64,000 nucleotides of DNA from Reyranella sp. (GTDB lineage Bacteria > Pseudomonadota > Alphaproteobacteria > Reyranellales > Reyranellaceae): the NCBI RefSeq assembly GCF_030651995.1, contig NZ_JAUSBN010000054.1, forward strand, positions 1 to 64,000, written 5' to 3'. Position numbers and translations under genes: made by a program. The number at the start of each line of letters is the position of its first letter. The stretch's first letter is position 1. Below the pieces are notes generated by a model, which saw only the letters and a list, made by a program, of their open reading frames with translations, was not told where the DNA came from and searched no databases. Shown here in pieces: positions 1-7,502 of the stretch.

Positions 1-2
1 CA

Positions 3-116
3 CTGACCAAGCGCGGTGCAGCGTCGTTCGATGGCGACCTCCGGCCGCTTCTGCAGAACCTGCAATACTTCAAGGACCTGCTGGCGCTGCCGCGCCGGCT
101 GCCGGGAGCGATCTGA
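3..116 (+). CDS. C-terminal end of an unidentified protein (partial)
   Basis: The frame is open from the window edge and stops at TGA 114-116, giving the last 37 residues of a protein (ending LPRRLPGAI). The next gene's ATG begins three bases after the stop, so the two are probably co-transcribed. The fragment is rich in Leu, Arg and Pro and shows no motif that names a family. Only the position and the coupling to the hydrolase can be supported. Confidence 0.55.
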   Translation: MTKRGAASFDGDLRPLLQNLQYFKDLLALPRRLPGAI

Positions 117-118
117 CC

Positions 119-976
119 ATGGCACCGGCTCTGGATCCGATGGTGGGCCGTTACGTTCGGCTTGCCATCGACGGCGTTCCCCATCGCGTCTACTTCGAGG
201 AGGCCGGGCCCGAAACCGGCATTCCCCTCGTCTGCCTGCACACCGCCGGCGCCGACAACCGGCAGTTCCGCCATTTGCTGGCCGACCCCGAAATCACGCG
301 CCGTTTCCGCGTGCTCGCCTTCGACATGCCCTGGCATGGCAAATCTTCGCCGCCGCAAGGGTTCGAGCGCGAGGAATACCGGCTGACACGGGATTTCTAT
401 ACCGGGTTCGTGGTGGCCTTCGCCGACGCGCTGTCGTTGCAGCGTCCGGTGGTGATGGGCTGTTCGATCGGCGGTCGCGTCGTGCTGAACCTGGCCGCGA
501 CCCATGCCGATCGGTTCCGCGCGCTGGTCGGCCTGCAGGCGTCGGCGCATGTAGCGCCCTACTACGATACCGACTGGCTCCATCATGCCGATGTCCACGG
601 CGGCGAAGTGTGCGCCGGCATCGTTTCGGGGCTCGTCGGGCCGGACGCGCCGGCTGTCCATCGCTGGGAAACCCTCTGGCACTACATGCAGGGTGGCCCC
701 GGCGTCTTCAAAGGCGATCTCCATTTCTACAAGGTCGACGGCGACCTTCGCCAACGCATCGCCACGATCGATGCCCGCCGTTGTCCGCTGTTCCTGCTGA
801 CCGGTGAATATGACTATTCGTGCTCGCCTGCCGAGACCGAGGAGGTTGCCGCCCTGGTGCCGGGGGCCCGGTGCACGATCATGCCGGGCCTTGGGCACTT
901 TCCGATGAGTGAGGATCCCGAGCGCTTTCTCGAACACCTGCGGCCGGTTCTTTCTGAAATTGAGGAACTGGCCTAA
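119..976 (+). CDS. alpha/beta-fold hydrolase
   Basis: A 285-residue cytoplasmic hydrolase of the alpha/beta fold. The nucleophile elbow G-C-S-I-G-G carries the likely catalytic Ser116. An oxyanion-side HTAGADN motif lies near residue 41, an acidic residue in GEYDYS is the likely acid, and the catalytic His is in GLGHFPMSEDP near the C-terminus. Length and motif order fit the enol-lactonase/esterase branch, but the substrate cannot be read from the sequence. It starts three bases after the preceding stop, which suggests translational coupling with that unknown gene. Confidence 0.85.
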   Translation: MAPALDPMVGRYVRLAIDGVPHRVYFEEAGPETGIPLVCLHTAGADNRQFRHLLADPEITRRFRVLAFDMPWHGKSSPPQGFEREEYRLTRDFYTGFVVAFADALSLQRPVVMGCSIGGRVVLNLAATHADRFRALVGLQASAHVAPYYDTDWLHHADVHGGEVCAGIVSGLVGPDAPAVHRWETLWHYMQGGPGVFKGDLHFYKVDGDLRQRIATIDARRCPLFLLTGEYDYSCSPAETEEVAALVPGARCTIMPGLGHFPMSEDPERFLEHLRPVLSEIEELA

Positions 977-1170
977 GGGGCTGGGTATTGCAGCGAGTTC
1001 GGAGGTCATCGCCGCCTCGTTTCCGAGGTGCCGCTCCCAATGTCATGAAGACTTGTCAGGATTTGGAGCTGCCGGAATATTCCTGCGCGTTTCCTGCATT
1101 ACCTTTTCTGTTTATCTGGAAGGGGGCATGTTCCGGAATTGTTGGCTTTTTGACCGGGCCTTCGAAGGGA
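977..1170. other. Non-coding stretch after the hydrolase
   Basis: I see no credible gene here. The stretch is less GC-rich than its surroundings and contains short palindromes such as GGAATATTCC, but no convincing terminator with a T-run. The short ORFs crossing it have no recognisable product or ribosome binding site. Confidence 0.5.
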
Positions 1171-1216
1171 GATATGCAATATTGCAACTAACCCGGTGTG
1201 AAACCCGTGTTAGAGT
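1171..1216 (+). promoter_or_regulatory. Promoter/operator element, copy A (upstream of candidate sRNA)
   Basis: The element begins with GATATGCA, contains the perfect 12-bp palindrome TGCAATATTGCA (1175-1186) and ends with TGTTAGAGT, where TAGAGT (1211-1216) is a plausible -10 with an upstream TG. Compared base for base with 1521-1566, 33 of 46 positions agree with no gap. The identities cluster in the palindrome half-sites, the ACC.GG segment and the -10 region. I infer a regulator site overlapping or just upstream of a promoter that would start RNA near 1223. No good -35 hexamer is visible at standard spacing. Confidence 0.6.
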
Positions 1217-1222
1217 GCCCAC

Positions 1223-1368
1223 AGAGTAATACAGACAGCCCGCCGGCGGCCTCCCAAGCCGCTCAATCGAAGCCCCTTCCCACACACCCCAAGGCTTCGA
1301 TTACCCCACACCCAGGCGGGCTTATAAGGAAGGCCGGTCGCCCCCAAGCGATCGGCCTTTCGTATTTT
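1223..1368 (+). ncRNA. Candidate small regulatory RNA with C-rich loops
   Basis: The region folds into nested helices. A closing stem pairs 1237-1244 with 1315-1322 (8 bp). A first hairpin pairs 1246-1250 with 1258-1262 around the loop CTCCCAA. A second perfect 10-bp hairpin pairs 1265-1274 with 1293-1302 around a 18-nt C-rich loop. An intrinsic terminator follows at 1330-1368. The unpaired CUCCC and CCUUCCC segments resemble the anti-Shine-Dalgarno loops of alphaproteobacterial trans-acting sRNAs. The 5' end is inferred from the -10-like TAGAGT and is uncertain. I do not recognise the family. Confidence 0.6.
1330..1368 (+). terminator. Rho-independent terminator of the candidate sRNA
   Basis: An 11-bp stem pairs AAGGCCGGTCG (1330-1340) with CGATCGGCCTT (1349-1359), with one G-U pair and an 8-nt loop. 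It runs into a T-rich tail ending TATTTT at 1368. It is well formed, and no protein gene ends just upstream, which supports a separate non-coding transcript. Confidence 0.75.
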
Positions 1369-1520
1369 CGAGTTTCACGATCATCTCGCTGGAATCTGCA
1401 GAGAATGCCGGCTTGCCCTGCAGGGGATAGTAATTGCTGGATCTCTGCAACGTCAGATCACCCAAAAACGCCTATCTATAGTATGAAAAATGCAGTGTTT
1501 TGGGGTTCTCAAATCCATGT
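1369..1520. other. Spacer between sRNA terminator and TetR promoter
   Basis: This is an AT-richer spacer with no supported gene. It contains TATCTATAGTATG near 1471-1483 and no clear regulatory structure beyond short inverted repeats. Confidence 0.4.
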
Positions 1521-1566
1521 GATATGCATTTTTGCAAGTTACCTGGAAATCAGCGGGTGTTAGAGT
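1521..1566 (+). promoter_or_regulatory. Promoter/operator element, copy B (upstream of TetR gene)
   Basis: This is the second copy of the element at 1171-1216, offset by exactly 350 bases. It keeps the half-sites TGCA-N4-TGCA (1525-1536), the ACC.GG block and the TGTTAGAGT -10-like end. It lies immediately ahead of the TetR-type gene. The simplest reading is an autoregulated promoter whose regulator also controls the upstream sRNA. The -35 position is not obvious, so an alternative sigma factor or activator dependence is possible. Confidence 0.6.
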
Positions 1567-1603
1567 CGATCGACTGGAGCAATTCTCTTTCGATTGGTTT
1601 CCA

Positions 1604-2254
1604 ATGAAGATTGTCGGATTCGCGGTTGATGTGTCGCGCTCGCAAGACGAACGCATCGTACGAGACCAGCGAGTTCGGCAATCCCTGATCCGGGCGACCC
1701 TGGATCTCATCCAGGCGGGCGATGTCGAGCCGACGTCGGGTGCCATTGCAACCATCGCCGGCCTCTCGAGCCGCACGCTCTTCCAGCATTTCATCCGTCT
1801 TTCCGATCTCTATGCCGCCGCCTTCGAACTCGCCGTCAGCCGCGCCTTCGGACCGGACCGACAGGTGGACAGCGCGGTACCGCTTGCCAGCCGCATCGCG
1901 CTTCTGGTTTCGGATCGCGCTCAACTCTTCGAGGAATGGCTGCCGGTCTGGCACTTCGCGGAGCGCGTCCGACGTGCGGCGCCGGCCGTTGGCGCCGGTC
2001 TGGCGCATCTGCGCGGCATTCTACGCGAGCGAATTGCTGCGTGGTTCGCCGTCGAACTCGACGCGCTCGATCCGGTCGCGCGCGGCCATGCGCTCGATTC
2101 GCTCGATCGGACTTTCGGTCTCGATAGCTGGATGAACATGCGGGAGCGACAGCGTCTGTCGCCGATGCACGCGTCGCGGGCCTGGCGCTTCACGGCCGAG
2201 GCGATCGTGCAGCAGGCGCTCACCGGACCGGGTTCGTCACCGGCAGCGGCCTGA
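1604..2254 (+). CDS. TetR-family transcriptional regulator
   Basis: A 216-residue protein with an N-terminal helix-turn-helix of TetR type (…GAIATIAGLSSRTLFQHF…, about residues 35-65 from the chosen start) and a divergent helical C-terminal ligand domain. The frame stays open upstream to a TTG at 1532, but that lies inside the promoter/operator element, so the ATG at 1604 is preferred. It has no strong Shine-Dalgarno sequence at normal spacing (GGAG lies 24 nt upstream). Ligand unknown. The duplicated operator suggests that it represses its own promoter and the sRNA promoter. Confidence 0.8.
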   Translation: MKIVGFAVDVSRSQDERIVRDQRVRQSLIRATLDLIQAGDVEPTSGAIATIAGLSSRTLFQHFIRLSDLYAAAFELAVSRAFGPDRQVDSAVPLASRIALLVSDRAQLFEEWLPVWHFAERVRRAAPAVGAGLAHLRGILRERIAAWFAVELDALDPVARGHALDSLDRTFGLDSWMNMRERQRLSPMHASRAWRFTAEAIVQQALTGPGSSPAAA

Positions 2255-2262
2255 GACAAAGA

Positions 2263-2288
2263 AAGGGAGGCGGAAGTCCGCCTCCCTT
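2263..2288 (-). terminator. Terminator between convergent TetR and cytochrome c' genes
   Basis: A perfect 11-bp stem pairs AAGGGAGGCGG (2263-2273) with CCGCCTCCCTT (2278-2288) around a 4-nt loop. Read on the minus strand it is followed by TTCTTTG, so it best serves the cytochrome c' gene. On the plus strand the T-run is missing, though the hairpin may still slow readthrough from the TetR gene. Confidence 0.7.
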
Positions 2289-2310
2289 CATGTCGGTCGG
2301 GGCGGTTAGG

Positions 2311-2766
2311 CTAGTTGGCCTTCGCCTGGAACTTCTGGTGGCAGGCGCCGCAGGTCTTGCCGGTGTCGGCAAAGGCTGTCGCGAGCGCCTCGGCATTGCC
2401 TGACCCGGCTGCCACAGCGAGCTTGTCGTAAGCCACGTTCGCCGCCTTGCTGGCGGCTTCGAAGCCCGCCCAGTCGGTCCACACGGCCGGAAGCGCACGG
2501 GTCTCGCCCTTGTCGGAGCCGGCGGGGAACATCTTCAAGAAAGACGCTTCCAGCGTCTTGAGCTTTGCGGCCTGCTCGACGGCGCCCGCGGTCGGGCCCT
2601 TGGCGTCGACGATCGCCTTGATAGCGCGCATCGCGGCGGCGGTCTGCTTGCGGTTGTCCTTGCGCTGAGCGATCACGTCGCCCTGAGCCATCGCGATCGT
2701 CGCGCCGCCCACCATCGCCCCGGCCGCCAATGCGCCGACCAACGCCACCACCAAAGTCTTCCTCAT
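2311..2766 (-). CDS. Cytochrome c' (class II c-type cytochrome)
   Basis: A 151-residue exported haem protein. A signal peptide (residues 1-27, ending AMA) precedes a four-helix-bundle-type domain with the haem motif C-G-A-C-H (Cys139, Cys142, His143) close to the C-terminus, as in cytochromes c' and c-556. It probably acts in the periplasm in electron transfer or NO/O2 binding. The ATG at 2766 is chosen over the GTG at 2790 because AAAGGGGA sits at good spacing before it. It is divergent from a membrane cytochrome b gene, a common pairing in which the b-type protein supplies electrons. Confidence 0.88.
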   Translation of the reverse strand: MRKTLVVALVGALAAGAMVGGATIAMAQGDVIAQRKDNRKQTAAAMRAIKAIVDAKGPTAGAVEQAAKLKTLEASFLKMFPAGSDKGETRALPAVWTDWAGFEAASKAANVAYDKLAVAAGSGNAEALATAFADTGKTCGACHQKFQAKAN

Positions 2767-2965
2767 AGGCCCATCCCCTTTGATTCTCACGGTCGACGGG
2801 CAATTTATACCTCATCGACGACCGCAATGTTGCAGAGGTTGGCGCGGAAAGCGAACGGCCAGGTAGGCCACGATCCATCACGACTGCGTGTGGTGCCCTC
2901 GGCCTGGTCCTTGCCTACAGCCATGCTGACTCGGCTATTCTGGGCCCTCAAGGAGATGATGACCG
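2767..2965. promoter_or_regulatory. Divergent intergenic region, cytochrome c' / cytochrome b
   Basis: These 199 bases separate the divergent cytochrome genes and must carry both promoters. AAGGAGATGATG just upstream of 2966 provides the ribosome binding site of the b-type gene. I could not identify a confident -35/-10 pair. Confidence 0.4.
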
Positions 2966-3661
2966 ATGGCCGGCAAGAACGACAAGATCCTCGTCTGGGA
3001 CGTGCCCGTCCGTTTGTTCCACTGGGTGCTCGTGGCCCTGATGGCGACCTCGTACTTCAGCGGCCGGGCCGGCGGTGACTGGATGCAGCTCCATTTCTGG
3101 TCGGGTTACGCCATCCTGACCCTTCTGTTCTTCCGCCTCGCCTGGGGCTTCGTCGGCAGCACCACCGCGCGCTTCTCCAGCTTCCTGAAGGGTCCAGCGG
3201 CGGCCTTTACCCATGTCGCACACTTCTTCCGCAAGGAGGGTCCGCGCGACGTCGGGCACAATCCGCTGGGGGGTGCGATGGTCCTCGTCCTGATCTTCGC
3301 CGTCCTGGCCCAGGTCGTGACCGGATTGTTCACCGCCGACACCGACACCGGCATGGTCAACGGGCCGCTCGCCCTCAAGGTCTCCGACAAGTGGGTCGAG
3401 CGGGCTACCGATTTCCATGCCTGGTGGATCAACGTGCTGCTCATCCTGGTGGCGGTCCACGTTGCGGCCGTCGTGCTTTACCTCGTCTTGAAGAGGCACA
3501 ATCTGATCGGTCCCATGATCACCGGCCGCAAGCGCATCGACCAGGCGGTCGAGCCAGGCGCGCCCGCACCGCGGCTCGCCTTCGCATCGAGCCGCCTTGC
3601 GATGTCTGTCCTGCTCGCCTGTGCCGCTTTGGTCTATTTCATCGTCCGCGCAGGCGGCTGA
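2966..3661 (+). CDS. Cytochrome b561-type membrane protein
   Basis: A 231-residue integral membrane protein of the b561 / Ni-Fe-hydrogenase cytochrome b family. The hallmark N-terminus VWDVPVRLFHW carries a haem-ligand His. Further candidate ligand histidines are in MQLHFWSGY and in the DFHAWW…VAVHVAAVV segment. About four to five hydrophobic helices are visible, with a last one near the C-terminus. It probably passes quinol electrons to a periplasmic cytochrome, plausibly the divergently encoded cytochrome c'. Confidence 0.85.
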   Translation: MAGKNDKILVWDVPVRLFHWVLVALMATSYFSGRAGGDWMQLHFWSGYAILTLLFFRLAWGFVGSTTARFSSFLKGPAAAFTHVAHFFRKEGPRDVGHNPLGGAMVLVLIFAVLAQVVTGLFTADTDTGMVNGPLALKVSDKWVERATDFHAWWINVLLILVAVHVAAVVLYLVLKRHNLIGPMITGRKRIDQAVEPGAPAPRLAFASSRLAMSVLLACAALVYFIVRAGG

Positions 3662-3689
3662 CCGCTTGCGCGGCCTTGCTGGCCTGAAA

Positions 3690-3706
3690 CCACCCCTCTA
3701 GGGTGG
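3690..3706 (+). terminator. Short hairpin after the cytochrome b gene
   Basis: CCACCC (3690-3695) pairs with GGGTGG (3701-3706) around a 5-nt loop and is followed by CTTTAA. The T-run is short, so this is a weak terminator candidate. It lies 32 bases before the MoxR gene start. Confidence 0.35.
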
Positions 3707-3738
3707 CTTTAACCACAGTGAAATTTGGATTTTGCACC

Positions 3739-4587
3739 ATGAAATTTACCGGTACCGACTCTTACGTTGCCAGCGACGACCTGCGCGTGGCGGTGAACGC
3801 GGCGATCGCGCTGCAGCGTCCGCTGCTCATCAAGGGCGAGCCTGGCACCGGCAAGACCGTTCTGGCACATGAAGTCGCCAAGGCGCTCAACGCTCCGATC
3901 ATCGAGTGGCACATCAAGTCGACCACCAAGGCGCAGCAGGGCCTCTACGAGTACGACGCGGTCTCGCGCCTGCGCGACAGCCAGCTGGGCGACGAGCGCG
4001 TGAAGGACATCGCCAACTACATCAAGAAGGGCAAGCTCTGGGAGGGCTTCACCGCCCCGGTCCGCCCCATCCTGCTGATCGACGAGATCGACAAGGCCGA
4101 CATCGAGTTCCCGAACGATCTGCTGCAGGAACTGGATCGCATGGAATTCTACGTCTACGAGACGCAGCAGACCATCAAGGCGACCGAGCGCCCGATCGTC
4201 ATGATCACCTCGAACAACGAGAAGGAACTGCCGGACGCCTTCCTGCGCCGCTGCTTCTTCCACTACATCCGTTTCCCCGATCGCGAGACGATGACGCAGA
4301 TCGTCGACGTCCACTTCCCCGACCTGCAGCGCAACCTGCTGCGCGAGGCGCTGAACGTGTTCTACGACATCCGCGAAGTGCCGGGCCTCAAGAAGAAGCC
4401 GTCGACCTCCGAACTGCTCGACTGGCTGAAGCTGCTGATGGTCGAGGACATGTCGCCGGAGTCGCTGCGCTCCAAGGACTCCAAGCAGCTCATTCCGCCG
4501 CTGCACGGCGCGCTGCTCAAGAACGAACAGGACGTGCACCTGTTCGAGCGTCTGGCCTTCATGGCGCGGCGGGAGCAGCGCCAGTAA
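3739..4587 (+). CDS. MoxR-type AAA+ ATPase
   Basis: A 282-residue AAA+ ATPase of the MoxR/CoxD group. Walker A is GEPGTGKT (residues 33-40), Walker B is LLIDEID, and a sensor-1 Asn follows in MITSNNEKELPDAFLRRC. Such ATPases act as chaperone-like partners of VWA proteins in cofactor insertion or complex maturation, and the next gene is a VWA protein. The ATG at 3739 is preferred over a GTG at 3703, which lies against the hairpin that follows the previous gene. Confidence 0.9.
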   Translation: MKFTGTDSYVASDDLRVAVNAAIALQRPLLIKGEPGTGKTVLAHEVAKALNAPIIEWHIKSTTKAQQGLYEYDAVSRLRDSQLGDERVKDIANYIKKGKLWEGFTAPVRPILLIDEIDKADIEFPNDLLQELDRMEFYVYETQQTIKATERPIVMITSNNEKELPDAFLRRCFFHYIRFPDRETMTQIVDVHFPDLQRNLLREALNVFYDIREVPGLKKKPSTSELLDWLKLLMVEDMSPESLRSKDSKQLIPPLHGALLKNEQDVHLFERLAFMARREQRQ

Positions 4588-4609
4588 TCACTGCTGAGAG
4601 GAGAACGCG

Positions 4610-5791
4610 ATGTTCATCAACTTCTTCCTCGAGCTGCGCAACGCCAAGCTGCCGGTCTCCATCAAGGAATATCTTTCCCTGATGGATGCGATGGACAAGG
4701 GTGTCGCCGACTACAGCGTCGACGACTTCTACTATCTGTCGCGCGCCGCGCTGGTGAAGGACGAGCGCAACCTCGACAAGTTCGACCGCGTGTTCGGCAC
4801 CGTCTTCAAGGGGCTCGAGGCGCTGCCCCCCGAGGGCGTCGCCGCCGAGATCCCCGAGGAATGGCTGCGCAAGCTGGCCGAGAAGCTTCTCACCGAGGAG
4901 GAGAAGAAGCAGATCGAGTCGATGGGCGGCTGGGAGAAGCTCATGGAGACGCTGAAGAAGCGTCTCGAGGAGCAGCAGAAGCGGCACCAGGGCGGCAGCA
5001 AGTGGATCGGTACCGCCGGCACCTCGCCGTTCGGCGCCTACGGCTTCAATCCCGAGGGCGTGCGTATCGGCCAGGACAAGGGCCGCGAGGGCCGCGCCGT
5101 CAAGGTGTGGGACAAGCGCGAGTACAAGAACCTCGACGACACGGTCGAGATCGGCACGCGCAACATCAAGATCGCGCTGCGCCGCCTGCGCAAGTTCGCG
5201 CGCGAGGGGGCCGAGGTCGAGCTCGACATGCCCGACACGATCCGCTCGACGGCGCGCAATGCCGGCTATCTCGACATCAAGATGGTGCCGGAGCGTCGCA
5301 ACAAGGTGAAGCTGCTGATCCTGTTCGACATCGGCGGCTCGATGGATGCACATATCCGGGTCTGCGAGGAGCTGTTCTCGGCGGCCCGTTCGGAGTTCAA
5401 GCACCTCGAATTCTTCTACTTCCACAACTGCCTCTACGAGAAGCTGTGGAAGGACAATCGCCGCCGTCACGTCGACACCTTCTCGACGGCGCAGATGCTC
5501 CATACCTATCCGCCCGACTACAAGGTGCTGTTCGTCGGCGACGCCTCGATGAGCCCCTACGAGATCGCCTATCCCGGCGGCTCGGTGGAGCACTGGAACG
5601 AGGAAGCGGGCCAGGTCTGGATCCAGCGCGTGGCCGACACCTACCGCAGCATGGCATGGCTGAATCCGGTGCCGGAACGGCACTGGAGCTACACGCCGTC
5701 GATCCAGCTGCTGCAGCAGCTGACGAGCAACCGCATGTTCCCGCTCACCCTGGGCGGCCTCGACAGCGCGATGAAGGAACTCAACAAGTAA
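4610..5791 (+). CDS. VWA-domain protein, MoxR partner (CoxE-like)
   Basis: A 393-residue protein starting 22 bases after the MoxR gene behind a GAGAGGAG ribosome binding site. The N-terminal half is charged and helical (long Glu/Lys stretch around residues 85-125). The C-terminal half is a von Willebrand A domain whose metal site reads D-I-G-G-S (Asp240 to Ser244), a variant of DxSxS seen in this bacterial branch. It probably recognises a client enzyme for the MoxR ATPase. The client is unknown. The thiamine enzyme and redoxin genes downstream are candidates by proximity only. Confidence 0.88.
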   Translation: MFINFFLELRNAKLPVSIKEYLSLMDAMDKGVADYSVDDFYYLSRAALVKDERNLDKFDRVFGTVFKGLEALPPEGVAAEIPEEWLRKLAEKLLTEEEKKQIESMGGWEKLMETLKKRLEEQQKRHQGGSKWIGTAGTSPFGAYGFNPEGVRIGQDKGREGRAVKVWDKREYKNLDDTVEIGTRNIKIALRRLRKFAREGAEVELDMPDTIRSTARNAGYLDIKMVPERRNKVKLLILFDIGGSMDAHIRVCEELFSAARSEFKHLEFFYFHNCLYEKLWKDNRRRHVDTFSTAQMLHTYPPDYKVLFVGDASMSPYEIAYPGGSVEHWNEEAGQVWIQRVADTYRSMAWLNPVPERHWSYTPSIQLLQQLTSNRMFPLTLGGLDSAMKELNK

Positions 5792-5799
5792 GAAGCGCT

Positions 5800-5827
5800 G
5801 GGGCGCGCCACTGAAGTGGCGCGCCCC
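5800..5827 (+). other. Perfect 12-bp hairpin between VWA and thiamine-enzyme genes
   Basis: GGGGCGCGCCAC (5800-5811) pairs with GTGGCGCGCCCC (5816-5827) around TGAA. There is no T-run, so it is not a classical terminator. It may stabilise or process an operon transcript, or limit downstream expression. It covers the GTG at 5816, which argues for the ATG at 5849 as the next start. Confidence 0.6.
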
Positions 5828-5848
5828 CGGCCAAAGGGAGAAACGAAG

Positions 5849-7483
5849 ATGAAGACCGGCCCGGCAGTCGCGGAAATCCTGAAGCGCGAGGGGGTCGAGT
5901 ATCTCTTCGCCTATCCCGTCAACCATCTGATCGAACACTGTGCCGCGATCGACATCCGGCCGATCATCGTGCGCCAGGAGCGCATCGGCCTGCACATGGC
6001 CGACGCCATGTCGCGCATGACCAAGGGCCGCAAGATGGGCGTGTTCTGCATGCAGAGCGGCCCGGGCTCGGAGAACGCCTATGGCGGCGTGGCGCAGGCC
6101 TACGGCGAATCGGTGCCGCTGCTGGTCATCCCGGCGGGCTACCCGCGCCGCATCGCCCATGTGCCGCCGAACTTCAACTCCACCATCACCATGGCGCATG
6201 TCGCCAAGCATGCCGAGCCGATCACCTCGGGCGCCGACATCGAGAACGTCATGCGCCGGGCCTTCAGCCTGCTGCGCAACGGCCGCGGCTCGCCGGTCAT
6301 CATCGAGTTCCCGGCCGAGGCCAATGGCGAGGACGCGCCCGATCCGCTGACCTACGAGCCGATCAAGCCGACGCGCTACGGTCCCGATCCGGCGGCCGTG
6401 AAGGAAGCCGCCAGGGTGCTGGTCGAGGCCAAGCGCCCGGTCATCTATGCCGGCCACGGCGTGCACTGGGCCGAGGCCTATGACGAGCTGAAGGAACTGG
6501 CCGAGCTGCTGGCGATTCCCGTCTGCACCTCGCTGCAGGGCAAGAGCAGCTTCGACGAAACCCACCCGCTGTCGCTGGGCTCCGGCGGCCGTGCCTATCC
6601 GAGGCAGGTCCGCCACTTCCTCGACAAGTGCGACGTGCTGTTCGGCATCGGCTGCTCCTTCACCGAGACCAACTTCGGTATCTCGATGCCGAAGGGCAAG
6701 ACGGTGATCCACACCACGCTCGACCCCAACCATCTCAACAAGGACGTTCGCTGCCAGTACGGCCTGATCGGCGATGCCAAGCTCGCGCTCCGCGCCATGA
6801 TCGACGAGTGCAGCAAGCTGGTCGGGGGCAAGAAGCGCGACGCCGCGCCGGTCGTGGCGGAGATCAAGCCGATCGCCGACGCGTGGCTCGACGAGTGGAT
6901 GCCCAAGCTCACCAACAACGAGGCGCCGCTCAATCCCTATCGCGTTCTGTGGGACCTGCAGCACACGGTCGACAAGGCCAACACGATCATCACCCACGAC
7001 GCCGGCAGCCCGCGCGACCAGCTCTCGCCGTTCTGGAAGACGACGGCGCCGCACACCTATATCGGCTGGGGCAAGACCACGCAGCTGGGCTATGGGCTCG
7101 GCCTCGCCATGGGCGCCAAGCTCGCCTGCCCCGACAAGCTCTGCATCAATGTCTGGGGCGACGCGGCCATCGGCTTCACCGGCATGGACTTCGAGACGGC
7201 GGTGCGCGAGCGCATTCCGATCATGTCGATCCTGCTCAACAACTTCTCGATGGCGATCGAGCTGCACATCATGAAGGTGTCGACCGAGAAGTACCGCTCG
7301 ACCGACATTTCCGGCGACTATGCCGCCATGGCACGCGCCTTCGGCGGCTATGGCGAGCGCATCACCCGGCCGGAGGACATCATCCCGGCGATCAAGCGCG
7401 GCATCGAGCAGACCCAGAAGGGTGTGCCCGTGCTGCTGGAGTTCATCACCTCGAAGGAAGTGACGATCTCGACACCTAAGTGA
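5849..7483 (+). CDS. Thiamine-diphosphate-dependent enzyme, acetolactate-synthase-like
   Basis: A 544-residue enzyme with the three-domain layout of the acetolactate synthase / pyruvate oxidase family. The N-terminal PYR domain carries the cofactor-activating Glu44 in VRQER and the Q-S-G-P-G segment. The middle domain is at about 190-330. The C-terminal PP domain has WGDAAIGFTG and, about 20 residues later, LLNN, a thiamine-diphosphate motif with GDA in place of the usual GDG. AAAGGGA precedes the ATG. The redoxin-like selenoprotein candidate starts 19 bases after its stop, so they are probably one operon. Substrate unknown. Confidence 0.85.
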   Translation: MKTGPAVAEILKREGVEYLFAYPVNHLIEHCAAIDIRPIIVRQERIGLHMADAMSRMTKGRKMGVFCMQSGPGSENAYGGVAQAYGESVPLLVIPAGYPRRIAHVPPNFNSTITMAHVAKHAEPITSGADIENVMRRAFSLLRNGRGSPVIIEFPAEANGEDAPDPLTYEPIKPTRYGPDPAAVKEAARVLVEAKRPVIYAGHGVHWAEAYDELKELAELLAIPVCTSLQGKSSFDETHPLSLGSGGRAYPRQVRHFLDKCDVLFGIGCSFTETNFGISMPKGKTVIHTTLDPNHLNKDVRCQYGLIGDAKLALRAMIDECSKLVGGKKRDAAPVVAEIKPIADAWLDEWMPKLTNNEAPLNPYRVLWDLQHTVDKANTIITHDAGSPRDQLSPFWKTTAPHTYIGWGKTTQLGYGLGLAMGAKLACPDKLCINVWGDAAIGFTGMDFETAVRERIPIMSILLNNFSMAIELHIMKVSTEKYRSTDISGDYAAMARAFGGYGERITRPEDIIPAIKRGIEQTQKGVPVLLEFITSKEVTISTPK

Positions 7484-7502
7484 TTTGGAACGGGAGGCCG
7501 CG

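Noticed and set aside
1223-1368. tRNA or riboswitch interpretation of the structured region
   Set aside because: There is no cloverleaf, anticodon arm or CCA-adjacent acceptor pattern, and no downstream gene on the same short leader. A free-standing sRNA fits better.
1198-1563. 121-codon plus-strand ORF across the candidate sRNA
   Set aside because: No ribosome binding site; its Pro/Ser/Lys-rich sequence is dictated by the RNA stems and C-rich loops.
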